A stretch of DNA of 64,000 nucleotides from Rhodococcus jostii NBRC 16295 (GTDB taxonomy: Bacteria; Actinomycetota; Actinomycetes; Mycobacteriales; Mycobacteriaceae), in contig NZ_BCWY01000006.1 in NCBI RefSeq assembly GCF_001894825.1, positions 62,001 through 126,000 of the forward strand. The letters run 5' to 3'. The notes under the pieces are model-generated. The model saw nothing but the letters and a program-made list of their open reading frames with translations, made no database searches and was not told where the DNA came from. Position numbers and translations under genes: made by a program. Shown here one piece after another: positions 35,957 to 45,913 of this stretch. Position 1 is the stretch's first letter; every line of letters begins with the position of its first letter.

Positions 35957-36556
35957 GTGACCAGCCCCCTACTTCCCCAGATCGGGGTCGATCCCCCCGA
36001 ACGCGGAGACGCCGCACGTAACCGGCGTCTTCTGCTCGATGCGGCTGCGCTGCTGGTGGCCGAGCGCGGCGTCGACGCCGTCACCATGGACGCCGTCGCC
36101 TGCAGGGCGGGTGTGGGCAAGGGCACAGTGTTTCGCCGGTTCGGTAGCCGCTCCGGTCTCATGCACGCACTTCTCGACCACACCGAACGTGAACTCCAGC
36201 AGGGCTTCATGTTCGGTCCGCCACCCCTCGGGCCCGGCGCCGACCCGATCGACCGGCTGATCGCCTTCGGCCACGCCCGCATCGCGATCGTGGAGGTGCA
36301 GGGCGAGGTGCAGCGCGCCGCGGAGAACTCCCTCGAGTTCCGGTTCGCCGCACCCGCGCGGGCGGTGTCGGTGCGCCACGTCGTGTCCCTGCTCCGCGCC
36401 GCCGGGGTGCAGGGCGACCACGAACTGCTCGCCTGTTCGCTCCTCGCGCCGCTCGAGGCCACGCTGGTGTTGCACGAACTACGCGACCTGGGCATGTCGG
36501 TCGAACGGCTCGGCGCCGCCTGGGAAGACCTGATCCGGCGCGTCACCCGATGTTGA
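35957..36556 (+). CDS. TetR/AcrR family transcriptional regulator
   Basis: 199 residues. N-terminal helix-turn-helix: RRLLLDAAALLVAERGVDAVTMDAVACRAGVGKGTVFRRFGSRSGLMHALL. GTG 35957 is preferred because TAGGA lies 8 bp upstream; an ATG three codons earlier overlaps that site. The ligand domain is variable. Probably autoregulated through the palindrome at 35908-35929 and controls the divergent FMN reductase. Confidence 0.9.
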   Translation: MTSPLLPQIGVDPPERGDAARNRRLLLDAAALLVAERGVDAVTMDAVACRAGVGKGTVFRRFGSRSGLMHALLDHTERELQQGFMFGPPPLGPGADPIDRLIAFGHARIAIVEVQGEVQRAAENSLEFRFAAPARAVSVRHVVSLLRAAGVQGDHELLACSLLAPLEATLVLHELRDLGMSVERLGAAWEDLIRRVTRC

Positions 36557-36590
36557 ACCCGAATCCGGGCCTTTTGTCTAACCTCGGGGA

Positions 36591-37361
36591 ATGCGCACCA
36601 CCGCCGCCGTTCTCGGCATCCTGACGTTCGCCTCGCTCACCGCCTGCGGCGGGGACGGGCAGACCACGCCGGCGGATCCGACCGGCCGCACGTTCGTCTC
36701 CACCTCGGTGGAGGGCGATCCCATTCCGGGCGGCGGGCCGCTCGTCCTCGGGTTCACCGACCCCGGACGCCTCTCCGTCGCTGCCGGCTGTAATCAGGGC
36801 AGCGCCGACGTCGACCTGGCCGACGGAAAGCTGGTTGCCGGTCCGCTCGCGATGACGCTGATGGCGTGCCCGGGTGAGGCGGCCGGCGCGGACGCCTGGG
36901 CGGCGGGACTGCTGGACGCGCAGCCGAATTGGACCCTCGACGGCGACACCCTCACCCTCACCACGGCCAGCGGTTCGGTGACGCTGTCGGACGAAAAGGT
37001 CGCCCGGCCGGATCGGCCCGTTTTCGGGACCACCTGGACGGTGACCGCGCTGATCAGCCCCGATGCGGTCACGACGACCGCGGTGCTGGAGCAGACTGCA
37101 CCTCAGTTGCTGATCGCCCGGGACGGTTCCGCGTCCGGCTTCACCGGCTGCAACCGGATGAGCGGGTCCGCGGACGTGCAGCCGAGTTCGATCACGTTCG
37201 GGCCCTGGGCCACCACCCGGATGGCCTGTCCTCCGGACGTCATGGAGGTCGAGCGTGCGGTTCTCGCAGCGTTGACCGGCGAAACGAGTTACAGCGTCCA
37301 TTCGGACACGATGCAGGTGACCAACGCCGACGGGTTCGGGTTGACGCTGCGGGCGAGCTAG
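36591..37361 (+). CDS. META-domain lipoprotein (HslJ-like), two META repeats
   Basis: 256 residues. Signal with lipobox LTAC (Cys about 19). Two tandem META domains: first near GRTFVSTSVEG to SVAAGCNQGSADVDL and MTLMACPG; second near GTTWTVTALI to SGFTGCNRMSGSADV and TTRMACPPDVMEVERAVLAAL. META proteins are small beta barrels of the envelope; E. coli HslJ affects novobiocin resistance. The stop overlaps the converging nucleosidase stop in a shared CTAG. Confidence 0.88.
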   Translation: MRTTAAVLGILTFASLTACGGDGQTTPADPTGRTFVSTSVEGDPIPGGGPLVLGFTDPGRLSVAAGCNQGSADVDLADGKLVAGPLAMTLMACPGEAAGADAWAAGLLDAQPNWTLDGDTLTLTTASGSVTLSDEKVARPDRPVFGTTWTVTALISPDAVTTTAVLEQTAPQLLIARDGSASGFTGCNRMSGSADVQPSSITFGPWATTRMACPPDVMEVERAVLAALTGETSYSVHSDTMQVTNADGFGLTLRAS

Positions 37362-37909
37362 AGGGCCGCGAGCCAGCTGCCCAGCGCCCGGGCGCTGGCA
37401 TCGATCCGCGCGGGCCAGTCCAGGGCCGAGTCGTCGGCCGTGTCGCTGACGTGCTTGACCAGCCGGCACCGGGCGCCGCTACGGGCGCTGGCGTAGGCGA
37501 TGGCGAAACCCTCCATGTCCACGAGGTCGGCTCGCCGGGCCAGTACGTCGCGCACCGCGGCATCCGCCACGAACAGGTCACCGGTCGCGAGCACGGAACC
37601 GTCGCCGTCCGGCAGGGCGAGGACATCGGCCACCTCGTGCCCGAGCGCCCGGATGGCGTCGCCACTGATGTCGTGGTTGAGGACGGTCGACGGCGTGAAC
37701 AGGCCGCTGTGATGCTCGTGCAACGCACCCGCGGTGCCGATGTTGACGACGAGAGGCTTGTCATTCCGGGGGTAGTCGGCGAGCGCGGACGCCACGGCCA
37801 CGGCAGCGCTCACCTTGCCGATGCCCGTGATCAGAACCTCGAACCCCGAGGGGACGTGCACCGCCTCCGCCTTGGTCGCGCTGACCACCAGGACGTCCGA
37901 TCTACTCAT
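37358..37909 (-). CDS. Nucleosidase (PNP/MTA-SAH nucleosidase family)
   Basis: 183 residues, phosphorylase family 1 fold shortened at the N-terminus. GIGKVSAAVAVASAL (phosphate/ribose loop), VVNIGTAGAL, VDMEGFAIAYA (the Met-Glu pair that binds ribose in MTA/SAH nucleosidases) and KHVSDTAD with the catalytic Asp. Hydrolyses a nucleoside to base and sugar; the exact substrate (MTA, SAH or other) is not clear. Divergent from nadE by 50 bp. Confidence 0.85.
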   Translation of the reverse strand: MSRSDVLVVSATKAEAVHVPSGFEVLITGIGKVSAAVAVASALADYPRNDKPLVVNIGTAGALHEHHSGLFTPSTVLNHDISGDAIRALGHEVADVLALPDGDGSVLATGDLFVADAAVRDVLARRADLVDMEGFAIAYASARSGARCRLVKHVSDTADDSALDWPARIDASARALGSWLAAL

Positions 37910-37959
37910 GCGCGGAACCGTACCCTGCGCCTGTCAGGGGCACTCGCTAGAGTTCTGTC

Positions 37960-38799
<840 letters not shown>

Positions 38800-38803
38800 C
38801 CCG

Positions 38804-39577
38804 ATGGTCCAGGCGCTGGTCGCGGGCGGTACCGGCACTGCAGGCCGGCAGGTGGTCAAGGAGTTCCTCGCTCGCGGTCACTCGGTCCGGGTCCTGACCC
38901 GGCACGGTGGTGCCCCCGGCAGCGAAATCGTCCACTTCCACGGCGATCTCGTCACCGGTGACGGTCTCGCGGAAGCATTGGACGGCGTCGACGTGGTGGT
39001 CGACACCACCGACGGCAAGACCCGGGGCACCCGGGCCGTGCTCGAGAAGGGCGCCGAGAACCTGCTCGCCACCGCGGACGGCGCCGGGGTCGGACGCGCC
39101 GTGCTGCTCTCCATCGTCAACGTCGATCGGAGCGACTTCGCCTACTACCAGGCGAAGCGGAAGCAGGAACTGGTCTACGAGAACGCGGCGATGGACACGA
39201 CGATCGTGCGGGCCACCCAGTTCCACGATTTCATCCCCATGATCGCGAAGCCGGCGAGCAGGGCCGGATTGATACCCGCCTTCTCCAAGACGAGCTTCCA
39301 GACGATCGACACCCGGGACGTCGCGACCGCGCTGGTCGACGCCGCCCTGGCCGCCGAACCGTCACCGGAGGGCCCGATCACCATCGGTGGCCCCGAGGTC
39401 CGCACCGCCCGCGACCTCACTGCGGCGTGGAAGAAGGCCACGGGCACGCACGGTGTCGTCGTGAATGTTCCGCTCCCCGGCGCGATGGGGAAGTTTTTCC
39501 GGGAGGGGTTGAACCTGGTGCCCGACAATCAGTTCGGAACGATCACCTTCGACCGGTGGCTGGCCGACTCCCGCTGA
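38804..39577 (+). CDS. NAD(P)-binding protein, NmrA/atypical SDR family
   Basis: 257 residues. Rossmann motif VAGGTGTAGRQVVKEFLARGH (6-26, GxxGxxG type), no SDR catalytic YxxxK in the usual place (YYQAKRKQELVYENAAMD has YQAK). Resembles NmrA-like or ycf39-type redox sensors that act on quinones or NAD(P)H. Four bp after nadE, so probably cotranscribed with it. Function not known. Confidence 0.85.
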   Translation: MVQALVAGGTGTAGRQVVKEFLARGHSVRVLTRHGGAPGSEIVHFHGDLVTGDGLAEALDGVDVVVDTTDGKTRGTRAVLEKGAENLLATADGAGVGRAVLLSIVNVDRSDFAYYQAKRKQELVYENAAMDTTIVRATQFHDFIPMIAKPASRAGLIPAFSKTSFQTIDTRDVATALVDAALAAEPSPEGPITIGGPEVRTARDLTAAWKKATGTHGVVVNVPLPGAMGKFFREGLNLVPDNQFGTITFDRWLADSR

Positions 39578-39599
39578 GCGCGCAGACCTGGGACGTGCC

Positions 39600-39857
39600 C
39601 TAACCGCCGGCGAACGGTGGCAGCACGTCCACCTGTGCACCGGCCGTGCGGGTCAGATCGCGCGTCAGCTCGGAGTCGACGAGGAACGCGGACACCGACA
39701 GCACCCGCTGCATGTCGGGCCCGTACTTCGCGAGGAGAAGTTCTTTCACCTGGCCGAGGTCTGCGCTCGCGGGGAGGTCGAGAGTCTCCTTGGTGCACCC
39801 CGCCGCGTCGGCGGCAGCTGCGAAATACCGAATCGAAATACCCGTCACGTCAACCAC
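39600..39857 (-). CDS. moaD: Molybdopterin synthase small subunit MoaD
   Basis: 85 residues, ubiquitin fold with the C-terminal Gly-Gly (PPFAGG) that is thiocarboxylated to carry sulfur. GTG 39857 overlaps the moaA stop by 8 bp and has GGAG 6 bp upstream; a GTG three codons later is an alternative. Paired with MoaE, encoded 3.5 kb away in the divergent operon. Confidence 0.92.
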   Translation of the reverse strand: MVDVTGISIRYFAAAADAAGCTKETLDLPASADLGQVKELLLAKYGPDMQRVLSVSAFLVDSELTRDLTRTAGAQVDVLPPFAGG

Positions 39858-40905
39858 CGATTGCTCCCATGCTGCGTTCCGGCGGGGCGAAGCCGTCCGC
39901 GTTGATTCCGTGGCCCGCCCACTTGTTCCACATCGCGCCGCGCCACAACTGCGCCAGCTCCTCGTCGTCCGCACCCGACCGCAGCGCCGCCCTCAGGTCG
40001 ATCTCCTGGTCACTGAACAGGCACGACCGTACCGTTCCTTCGGCGGTGAGGCGGGTGCGGTCGCAGTCGGAGCAGAACGACCGGGTGACGGACGCAATGA
40101 TCCCGACCGTGGCCGGACCACCGTCGACGAGCCACTCCTCGGCCGGCGCCGAGGGGTCGTCCCGGCCGTGTTCGGTGAGCGTGAACCGCTCACCGAGGAC
40201 GGCCAGCAACCGGTCGGCGGGAACCATGTTCTCGCGCGCCCACTCGTGATCGGCGTCGAGCGGCATTTCCTCGATGAACCGCAGTGCGACGCCCTCGGCC
40301 AGGCACCACTCCAGGAGATCGGCGGCGCCACCGAGTGTTTCGGGCATCAGCACCGCGTTGATCTTCAGCGGCGCCAGTCCGGCGTCTGCGGCGGCGCGGA
40401 TGCCTGCGATGACGGACGGCAGCCGATCGCGTCGCGTCAGCCTCGCGAAGTGCTCGCGATCGACCGAATCGAGGGAGACGTTGACCCGTGTCAGACCGGC
40501 ACGGGCAAGCTTGGCTGCGCGGTGTTCGAGACCGACCGCGTTGGTGGTCATCGCCAGCGGGATCCCCGGCACACGTTCGGCGCAGCCCGCGATCATCTGC
40601 TCGAGATCCACCCGCATCAGCGGCTCGCCGCCGGTGAACCGGACCTCGCGCACGCCGAGGCGGTGGACGGCGATGTCGACGAGCCGGACGATCTCGCTCG
40701 CGGTGAGGAGGTTCTGCGCCGGAATGGCCGGCAGCCCTTCCTCCGGCATGCAGTACGTGCAGCGCAGCGAACACTTCTCGGTGATGGACACCCGGAGGTC
40801 GCGCGCCACCCGGCCGAACCGGTCGACCAGGTGGTCGACGTCCGGCCTGCCCGCGAGCGACACCGACGACCGGACAGTCGGGATACCCATCTCCACCGCC
40901 GTCAT
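39850..40905 (-). CDS. moaA: GTP 3',8-cyclase MoaA
   Basis: 351 residues, radical SAM. N-terminal cluster CSLRCTYC (CxxxCxxC), SAM motif FTGGEPL, C-terminal cluster [19 protein letters not shown], and the terminal Gly-Gly (GAIGG) needed for activity. First step of molybdopterin synthesis from GTP. ATG 40905 is preceded by AAAGG. Divergent from moeA with a 121-bp shared promoter region in which I see no Moco riboswitch. Confidence 0.96.
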   Translation of the reverse strand: MTAVEMGIPTVRSSVSLAGRPDVDHLVDRFGRVARDLRVSITEKCSLRCTYCMPEEGLPAIPAQNLLTASEIVRLVDIAVHRLGVREVRFTGGEPLMRVDLEQMIAGCAERVPGIPLAMTTNAVGLEHRAAKLARAGLTRVNVSLDSVDREHFARLTRRDRLPSVIAGIRAAADAGLAPLKINAVLMPETLGGAADLLEWCLAEGVALRFIEEMPLDADHEWARENMVPADRLLAVLGERFTLTEHGRDDPSAPAEEWLVDGGPATVGIIASVTRSFCSDCDRTRLTAEGTVRSCLFSDQEIDLRAALRSGADDEELAQLWRGAMWNKWAGHGINADGFAPPERSMGAIGG

Positions 40906-41026
40906 CGAGTTGCCTTTCCCTGCATCTGTCCAGTATGCCGCTAGGGGTGATCGCTGTCCGGCGCGGTGCCCTCGTCGCTCGGCCGGAAGGATGCCTAGGA
41001 TTGGTGACCATGGCCGGAGGAATGTC

Positions 41027-42211
41027 GTGACCGCACGCTCTGTGGAGCAGCACGCCCAGCATGTCGCCGAGCTCCTCGCGCCGCTCCACGAGCGACCGGC
41101 GGAGGAGATTCCGCTCGGCGAGGCACTCGGACGCGTCCTCGCCGCCGACGTCCATTCCCCCGTCGACCTGCCGTTGTTCCGCAATTCGCAGATGGACGGG
41201 TACGCGGTCGATGCCGCATCCGTGGCGTCGGTCCCGGCGGTGCTCCCGGTGCGGGGCGTGATCGCCGCGGGCCCGGCCGAGGCCACCACGCACACTCCCG
41301 GTACCGCCTACCGGATCATGACCGGGGCGCCGATCCCCGACGGCGCCGACGCCGTGGTCCCGGTGGAGGACACGGAGGCGACGGACGGACAGGTCCGGAT
41401 CGGACGCTCCCGCACCGCCGGGGAGTTCGTGCGCGAGCGCGGCAGCGACGTCCGGGAGGGCACCCTGCTGCTGCCCGCAGGCAGCATTCTCGCCGCCCGG
41501 CACATCGCCGTACTCGCCGCCGTCGGCCTGCAGCGCGTCCCGGTGCGCCCGCGGCCTCGCGTCGCCGTGATCACCACGGGCGCCGAACTCGTGGACGCCG
41601 GCACCACACTGCATCCGGGAGAGATCTACGACTCCAACGGAATCGCCCTCGCGTCGAGTGCCCGGGCCAACGGTGCCGAGGTCGTCTCGATCACCCGCAG
41701 CGGCGACGATCCCGCCGAGTTCCGAACCCTGCTCGCGGAGGCGACCACCACCGCCGATCTCGTCCTGACGTCCGGTGGAGTGTCGATGGGCGACTTCGAG
41801 GTGGTCAAGGAGACCCTCTCGCCGCTCGGCGCAGAGTTCGGTCACGTCGCGATGCAGCCGGGCGGCCCCCAGGGCACCGCCGTCGTGGACGGTACGCCCG
41901 TACTCAACTTTCCCGGCAATCCTGTGAGCACCCTCGTGTCGTTCGAGGTGTTCGCCCGTCCCGAGATCCGGCGCGCGGCGGGGCTCTCCCCGACCGAACC
42001 CGAGGAACTGCCGCTCGCCGCGGCCGTCACCTCCATCAAGGGCAAGCGGCAATTCCTCCGCGCCCGCCGTACCGATGCCGGAGTCGAACTCGTGTCCGGC
42101 CCCGGTTCCCATCTCGTCGCCGCGATGGCATGGGCGGACGTCCTCCTCGACGTTCCCGCCGACGTCACCGCACTCGACGCCGGCCAACTCGTGAAAGTGA
42201 TCCCCCTATGA
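41027..42211 (+). CDS. moeA: Molybdopterin molybdotransferase MoeA
   Basis: 394 residues from GTG 41027 ([10 protein letters not shown]) with GGAGG 7 bp upstream. MoeA landmarks: [84 protein letters not shown]. Inserts molybdate into MPT-AMP. Its stop overlaps the next gene by 4 bp (ATGA). Long frames in this region on both strands are shadows. Confidence 0.96.
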   Translation: MTARSVEQHAQHVAELLAPLHERPAEEIPLGEALGRVLAADVHSPVDLPLFRNSQMDGYAVDAASVASVPAVLPVRGVIAAGPAEATTHTPGTAYRIMTGAPIPDGADAVVPVEDTEATDGQVRIGRSRTAGEFVRERGSDVREGTLLLPAGSILAARHIAVLAAVGLQRVPVRPRPRVAVITTGAELVDAGTTLHPGEIYDSNGIALASSARANGAEVVSITRSGDDPAEFRTLLAEATTTADLVLTSGGVSMGDFEVVKETLSPLGAEFGHVAMQPGGPQGTAVVDGTPVLNFPGNPVSTLVSFEVFARPEIRRAAGLSPTEPEELPLAAAVTSIKGKRQFLRARRTDAGVELVSGPGSHLVAAMAWADVLLDVPADVTALDAGQLVKVIPL

Positions 42212-43182
42212 GCGACCTGACGCACCTCGACAGCGAGGGCCGCGCCCGCATGGTCGACGTGAGCGCGAAAGCGGACACGACTCGAACCGCGGTGGCCGCC
42301 GGGCAACTGGTCACCACCCCCGCGGTGATCGAACTGGTCCGGGCCGACGACCTCCCCAAGGCCGACGTGCTCGCGACGGCCCGGATCGCCGGGATCTCGG
42401 GAGCGAAGAAGACGTCCGAGCTGATTCCGCTGTGCCATCAGCTCGCGCTGTCGTCGGTGAAGCTGGAATTCGGATTCACCGACGACGCCATCACGATCGA
42501 GGCGACCGCGAAGACGAAGGGCCCGACCGGCGTCGAGATGGAGGCCCTCACCGCCGTGGCGGTGGCCGGATTGACGTTGCACGACATGGTGAAAGCGGTC
42601 GACCCCGCCGCGACACTGGACGGTGTCCGGTTGCTCAGCAAGGACGGCGGCAAACGCGGACACTGGACGCGGGAGCAGCAGAGCACCGGAAACCTCACGG
42701 TGACACCGCGATCCGCGGCGGTTCTGGTCGCCTCGACCGGCGGCGCGAAGGGCACCCGGGAAGACACGACCGGCCCGGTGATCGCAGCGTGGCTCGAGGA
42801 ACGCGGCTTCACCACCCGGGGACCGCTGGTCTACGCGGACGCCGACATCGCGGCCGGCCTCGCCGACGCACTGTCCGGCAATCCCGCGCTGATCATCAGC
42901 ACCGGCGGCACCGGCGTCTCCCCCACGGATGCGACCCCGGAGGCCACCCGTGCGGTGCTCGACCGCGAACTGCCCGGTGTGGCCGACGCCATCCGGAATC
43001 GCGGGACGGAGGTGACCCCACACGCCTCGCTGAGCCGCGGACTCGCCGGTGTGGCGAACGGCACAGTGGTCGTGAATCTCCCCGGCTCGCCGGGCGGGGT
43101 GAAGGACGGGCTGTCCGTCCTCGACCCCATCGTCGATCATCTTCTCGCTCAGGTCGCAGGCGGAGGTGCGCACGATGCCTGA
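42208..43182 (+). CDS. moaC: Bifunctional MoaC-MogA/MoaB fusion
   Basis: 324 residues. Residues 1-about 155 are MoaC (cyclic pyranopterin monophosphate synthase): MVDVSAKADT, KTSELIPLCHQLALSSV, KTKGPTGVEMEALTAV, HDMVKAVD with the catalytic Asp/Lys. From about 165 onward is a MogA/MoaB domain (AAVLVASTGGAKGTREDTTGP, IISTGGTGVSPTDATPEAT, VNLPGSPGGVKDGL), the MPT adenylyltransferase. Two non-consecutive steps in one chain. ATGA coupling with moeA; the moaE start lies within its last codons. Confidence 0.95.
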   Translation: MSDLTHLDSEGRARMVDVSAKADTTRTAVAAGQLVTTPAVIELVRADDLPKADVLATARIAGISGAKKTSELIPLCHQLALSSVKLEFGFTDDAITIEATAKTKGPTGVEMEALTAVAVAGLTLHDMVKAVDPAATLDGVRLLSKDGGKRGHWTREQQSTGNLTVTPRSAAVLVASTGGAKGTREDTTGPVIAAWLEERGFTTRGPLVYADADIAAGLADALSGNPALIISTGGTGVSPTDATPEATRAVLDRELPGVADAIRNRGTEVTPHASLSRGLAGVANGTVVVNLPGSPGGVKDGLSVLDPIVDHLLAQVAGGGAHDA

Positions 43183-43588
43183 CATCCTCGCCCAGATCTC
43201 GGATCAACCCCTCGATCCCGCCGTCGTCGACGCTGCCGTGGCCGGCCCCGAGCACGGCGCCGTCGTCGTGTTCACCGGCGTCGTTCGCAATCATGATGGT
43301 GGACAATCGGTTTCGGCCCTCGAGTACCAGTCGCACCCGGACGCCGAGCGCTTCCTCCGTACCGTGTGCGAAGAGGTGGCGGCCTCCACCGGACTCCCCG
43401 TGGCAGCCGTCCACCGGGTCGGATCCCTCACCGTCGGCGACCTCGCGGTGGTCGCCGCGGTGGCCGCTCCCCACCGCGCCGCGGCGTTCGCTGCGTGCGC
43501 CGAACTGGTGGAACGGATCAAGCATGAGGTACCCATCTGGAAGCGGCAGAAGTTCGCCGACGGAGCCTCCGAATGGGTCGGTCTGTGA
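43175..43588 (+). CDS. moaE: Molybdopterin synthase large subunit MoaE
   Basis: 137 residues from ATG 43175, with GGAGG 8 bp upstream inside the previous gene; a GTG three codons earlier is less well placed. Contains FTGVVRNHDGG, EYQSHPDAERFL, HRVGSLTVGDLAVV and VPIWKRQKFADG with the catalytic lysines. Joins two MoaD thiocarboxylates to make the MPT dithiolene. Last gene of the + strand Moco operon. Confidence 0.95.
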   Translation: MPDILAQISDQPLDPAVVDAAVAGPEHGAVVVFTGVVRNHDGGQSVSALEYQSHPDAERFLRTVCEEVAASTGLPVAAVHRVGSLTVGDLAVVAAVAAPHRAAAFAACAELVERIKHEVPIWKRQKFADGASEWVGL

Positions 43589-43838
43589 CTCCTCGGTCGG
43601 ACCGTTCGGCTGCCACCAGGTAGACTCGCCATCACTAGGTGACCACGACGGTCATCCAGCGTCGTAGAACGCATTCAGTTCGGTTACCCGAATCCTGTTG
43701 GATGTGCACTCGCATCCGCTCTTCTTACGGCGAAGAAGCTTGCCGACCGGCAACGCCGCCAACCTGTGCTCGAGCTCCGACGGAGACCTTCCGTATCGGC
43801 CCTCCGGGCACGACCCTGTGCCCGAAAGGCCTGACCAC
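43589..43838 (+). promoter_or_regulatory. Long structured leader of the DEAD-box helicase
   Basis: 250 bp without a gene. Contains successive hairpins: CTTCTT/AAGAAG, TTGCCG-AC-CGGCAA (43740-43753) and CGGGCAC-GACCCT-GTGCCCG (43805-43824), the last directly before the GAAAGG ribosome site and TTG start. Long folded leaders that control translation are usual for cold-inducible helicases; the role here is inferred. Confidence 0.5.
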
Positions 43839-45257
43839 TTGTCTGACACACGTACCCCCGACACGACATTCGCCGCGCTCGGTGTCCGCGAACCGCTGGT
43901 GAAAGCGCTCGCCGACAAGGGGATCACCTCCCCGTTCCCCATCCAGGTCGACACCCTCCCCGACACGCTGTCGGGTCGCGACGTGCTCGGCCGCGGCAAG
44001 ACGGGCAGCGGTAAGACGCTCGCCTTCTCCATTCCGATGGTGTCCCGCCTCGCCGGTGAACTGTCCGGCGGCAAGCGCCGCCCGGGCCGCCCGGTGGGTC
44101 TGATCCTGGCCCCCACCCGCGAGCTCGCCACCCAGATCACCGCGGCACTCGAGCCCCTCGCCGCCGCCTACGACCTGCGGGTCACCACGATCTTCGGTGG
44201 TGTCTCACAGAACCGTCAGGTCAGCGCGCTCAAGGCCGGCGTCGACATCGTCGTCGCGTGCCCCGGACGGCTCGAAGACCTGATGAAGCAGAAGTTCGTG
44301 AGCCTCGACGCCGTCGAGATCACCGTGCTCGACGAGGCCGACCACATGGCCGACCTCGGCTTCCTGCCCGTCGTCACACGCATCCTCAGCGCAACCCCCC
44401 AGCAGGGGCAGCGGCTGCTGTTCTCCGCCACCCTTGACAACGGTGTGGACAAGCTGGTGAAGCGGTTCCTGAAGAACGAGGTCCTGCACTCGGTCGACGA
44501 GGCGAACTCGCCGGTCGCCGCCATGACGCACCATGTGTTCGACGTCGACGGCGTCGAAGCCAAGCGCAAGCTGGTCGAGCGACTGGCGTCCGGCACCGGA
44601 CGGCGCATCCTGTTCATGCGGACCAAGCATCAGGCCCGCAAGCTGGCCCGTCAGCTCACCGAGGCGGGAATCCCCTCGGTCGATCTGCACGGCAACCTGT
44701 CGCAGGCGGCCCGCGACCGCAACCTCGCGTCCTTCTCCGCCGGTGAGGCACGCGTGCTGGTGGCCACCGACGTCGCGGCCCGCGGCGTCCACGTCGACGA
44801 CGTGCAGTTGGTCGTCCACGTCGATCCGCCCGCCGAGCACAAGGCGTACCTGCACCGTTCCGGTCGCACCGCACGCGCGGGCAGCGCCGGCGACGTCGTG
44901 ACGGTCGTGCTGCCCGAGCAGCGCAAGGACCTGGCGGTCCTCATGCGCAAGGCCGCGATCAAGGTGACCCCCGTCCGCAGCACCGCGGATTCCGCACACG
45001 TGCTCGACCTGATCGGCGACATCGCACCGCACGTCACCCCCGCTCCCAAGGCGGCACCGGCGTCGAACGGCGGCGGACGCAATCAGCGGCCGGGCGGCGC
45101 CCAGGGTGGACGCGGCCAGGGCGGTCGCGCACACGGTGAGGGCGGCGGGGCTCGTCGCTCCCGCTCGGGTGGAGCGGGCCGCACCCGTGCAGCCTCGTCC
45201 ACGGGCGGCGGAACCCGCACCGCGGCCGCAGGCGGCTCACGCCGCCGGCAGGGCTAG
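43839..45257 (+). CDS. DEAD/DEAH-box RNA helicase
   Basis: 472 residues starting at TTG 43839 (LSDTRTPDTTFAALGV); a longer frame upstream is leader sequence. Motifs: Q-motif region PFPIQVDTLPDTLSGRDVLG, Walker A GKTGSGKT (53-60), APTREL (91-96), DEAD-type VLDEADHM, SAT (LLFSATLD), HRSGRTARAG. The C-terminal about 75 residues are an RGG-like Gly/Arg/Ala-rich tail for RNA binding. Unwinds RNA in ribosome assembly or cold adaptation. The stop overlaps that of the converging bluB by 4 bp (CTAG). Confidence 0.95.
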   Translation: MSDTRTPDTTFAALGVREPLVKALADKGITSPFPIQVDTLPDTLSGRDVLGRGKTGSGKTLAFSIPMVSRLAGELSGGKRRPGRPVGLILAPTRELATQITAALEPLAAAYDLRVTTIFGGVSQNRQVSALKAGVDIVVACPGRLEDLMKQKFVSLDAVEITVLDEADHMADLGFLPVVTRILSATPQQGQRLLFSATLDNGVDKLVKRFLKNEVLHSVDEANSPVAAMTHHVFDVDGVEAKRKLVERLASGTGRRILFMRTKHQARKLARQLTEAGIPSVDLHGNLSQAARDRNLASFSAGEARVLVATDVAARGVHVDDVQLVVHVDPPAEHKAYLHRSGRTARAGSAGDVVTVVLPEQRKDLAVLMRKAAIKVTPVRSTADSAHVLDLIGDIAPHVTPAPKAAPASNGGGRNQRPGGAQGGRGQGGRAHGEGGGARRSRSGGAGRTRAASSTGGGTRTAAAGGSRRRQG

Positions 45258-45913
45258 AACTTCTCGAGGTGGACGGCGTCGGCCAGTGGCCGGCGCCCCC
45301 GCCACCCGAAGCGCTCGAGGTCCGGCACCTGCTGGAACTCGGCCACCTTCCCCACACACAGCCACGCGATCGGGCGCACCGGCTCCGGAATGCCCAGTAG
45401 TTCGGTGAGATACGGCTCGTCGTAGAACGACACCCAGCCGACACCCACGTTCTCGGCGGCCGCGGCGAGCCACAGATTCTGGATCGCGAGCACCGCGGAG
45501 AACAGGCCGGTGTCGTCGACCGTGTGCCTGCCGAGGATGTGCTCGCCGCCGCGACTCCGGTCATAGGTCACGACCACACCCATGCCGCTCTCGCAGATAC
45601 CTTCGATCTTGATCGGGTCGAACGTCTTCTTCCGGTCTTTCGGCAGCGACTCCGCGAACCGCTGACGGGCACCCGCCACGTGCTCGGCGAACGTATTCAA
45701 CGTGCCGGTGTCGCGCACGACGACGAAATCCCACGGTTGTGTGTTGCCCACGCTGGGGGCGCAGTGCGCAGCGCCCAGAATTCGATCGAGGACGCCCGGC
45801 GCGATCGGCTCCCCGGTGAACTCGGCCCGTACGTCCCGGCGACGACGGATCGCGTCGTACACGGACAAGACGGGTTCGGGGCGGGGTTCGGGACTACACG
45901 CAGACTCGGTCAC
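45254..45913 (-). CDS. bluB: 5,6-dimethylbenzimidazole synthase BluB
   Basis: 219 residues, nitroreductase fold. The BluB-type segments are clear: RRDVRAEFTGEPIAPGVLDRIL, AAHCAPSVGNTQPWDFVVV, HILGRHTVDDTGLFSAVLAIQNLWLAAAAENVGVGWVSFYDEP, GIPEPVRPIAWLCVG. Cannibalises reduced FMN to make DMB, the lower ligand of cobalamin. GTG start overlaps the cobW-type stop by 4 bp (GTGA), so the pair is coupled. Confidence 0.9.
   Translation of the reverse strand: MTESACSPEPRPEPVLSVYDAIRRRRDVRAEFTGEPIAPGVLDRILGAAHCAPSVGNTQPWDFVVVRDTGTLNTFAEHVAGARQRFAESLPKDRKKTFDPIKIEGICESGMGVVVTYDRSRGGEHILGRHTVDDTGLFSAVLAIQNLWLAAAAENVGVGWVSFYDEPYLTELLGIPEPVRPIAWLCVGKVAEFQQVPDLERFGWRGRRPLADAVHLEKF

Noticed and set aside
40906-41026. 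Molybdenum cofactor riboswitch between moaA and moeA
   Set aside because: The 121-bp gap lacks the needed conserved helices and loops as far as can be judged by eye.
40190-42187. 665-codon minus-strand frame across moaA/moeA
   Set aside because: Covers the promoter gap and two opposite genes; no motif. Shadow.
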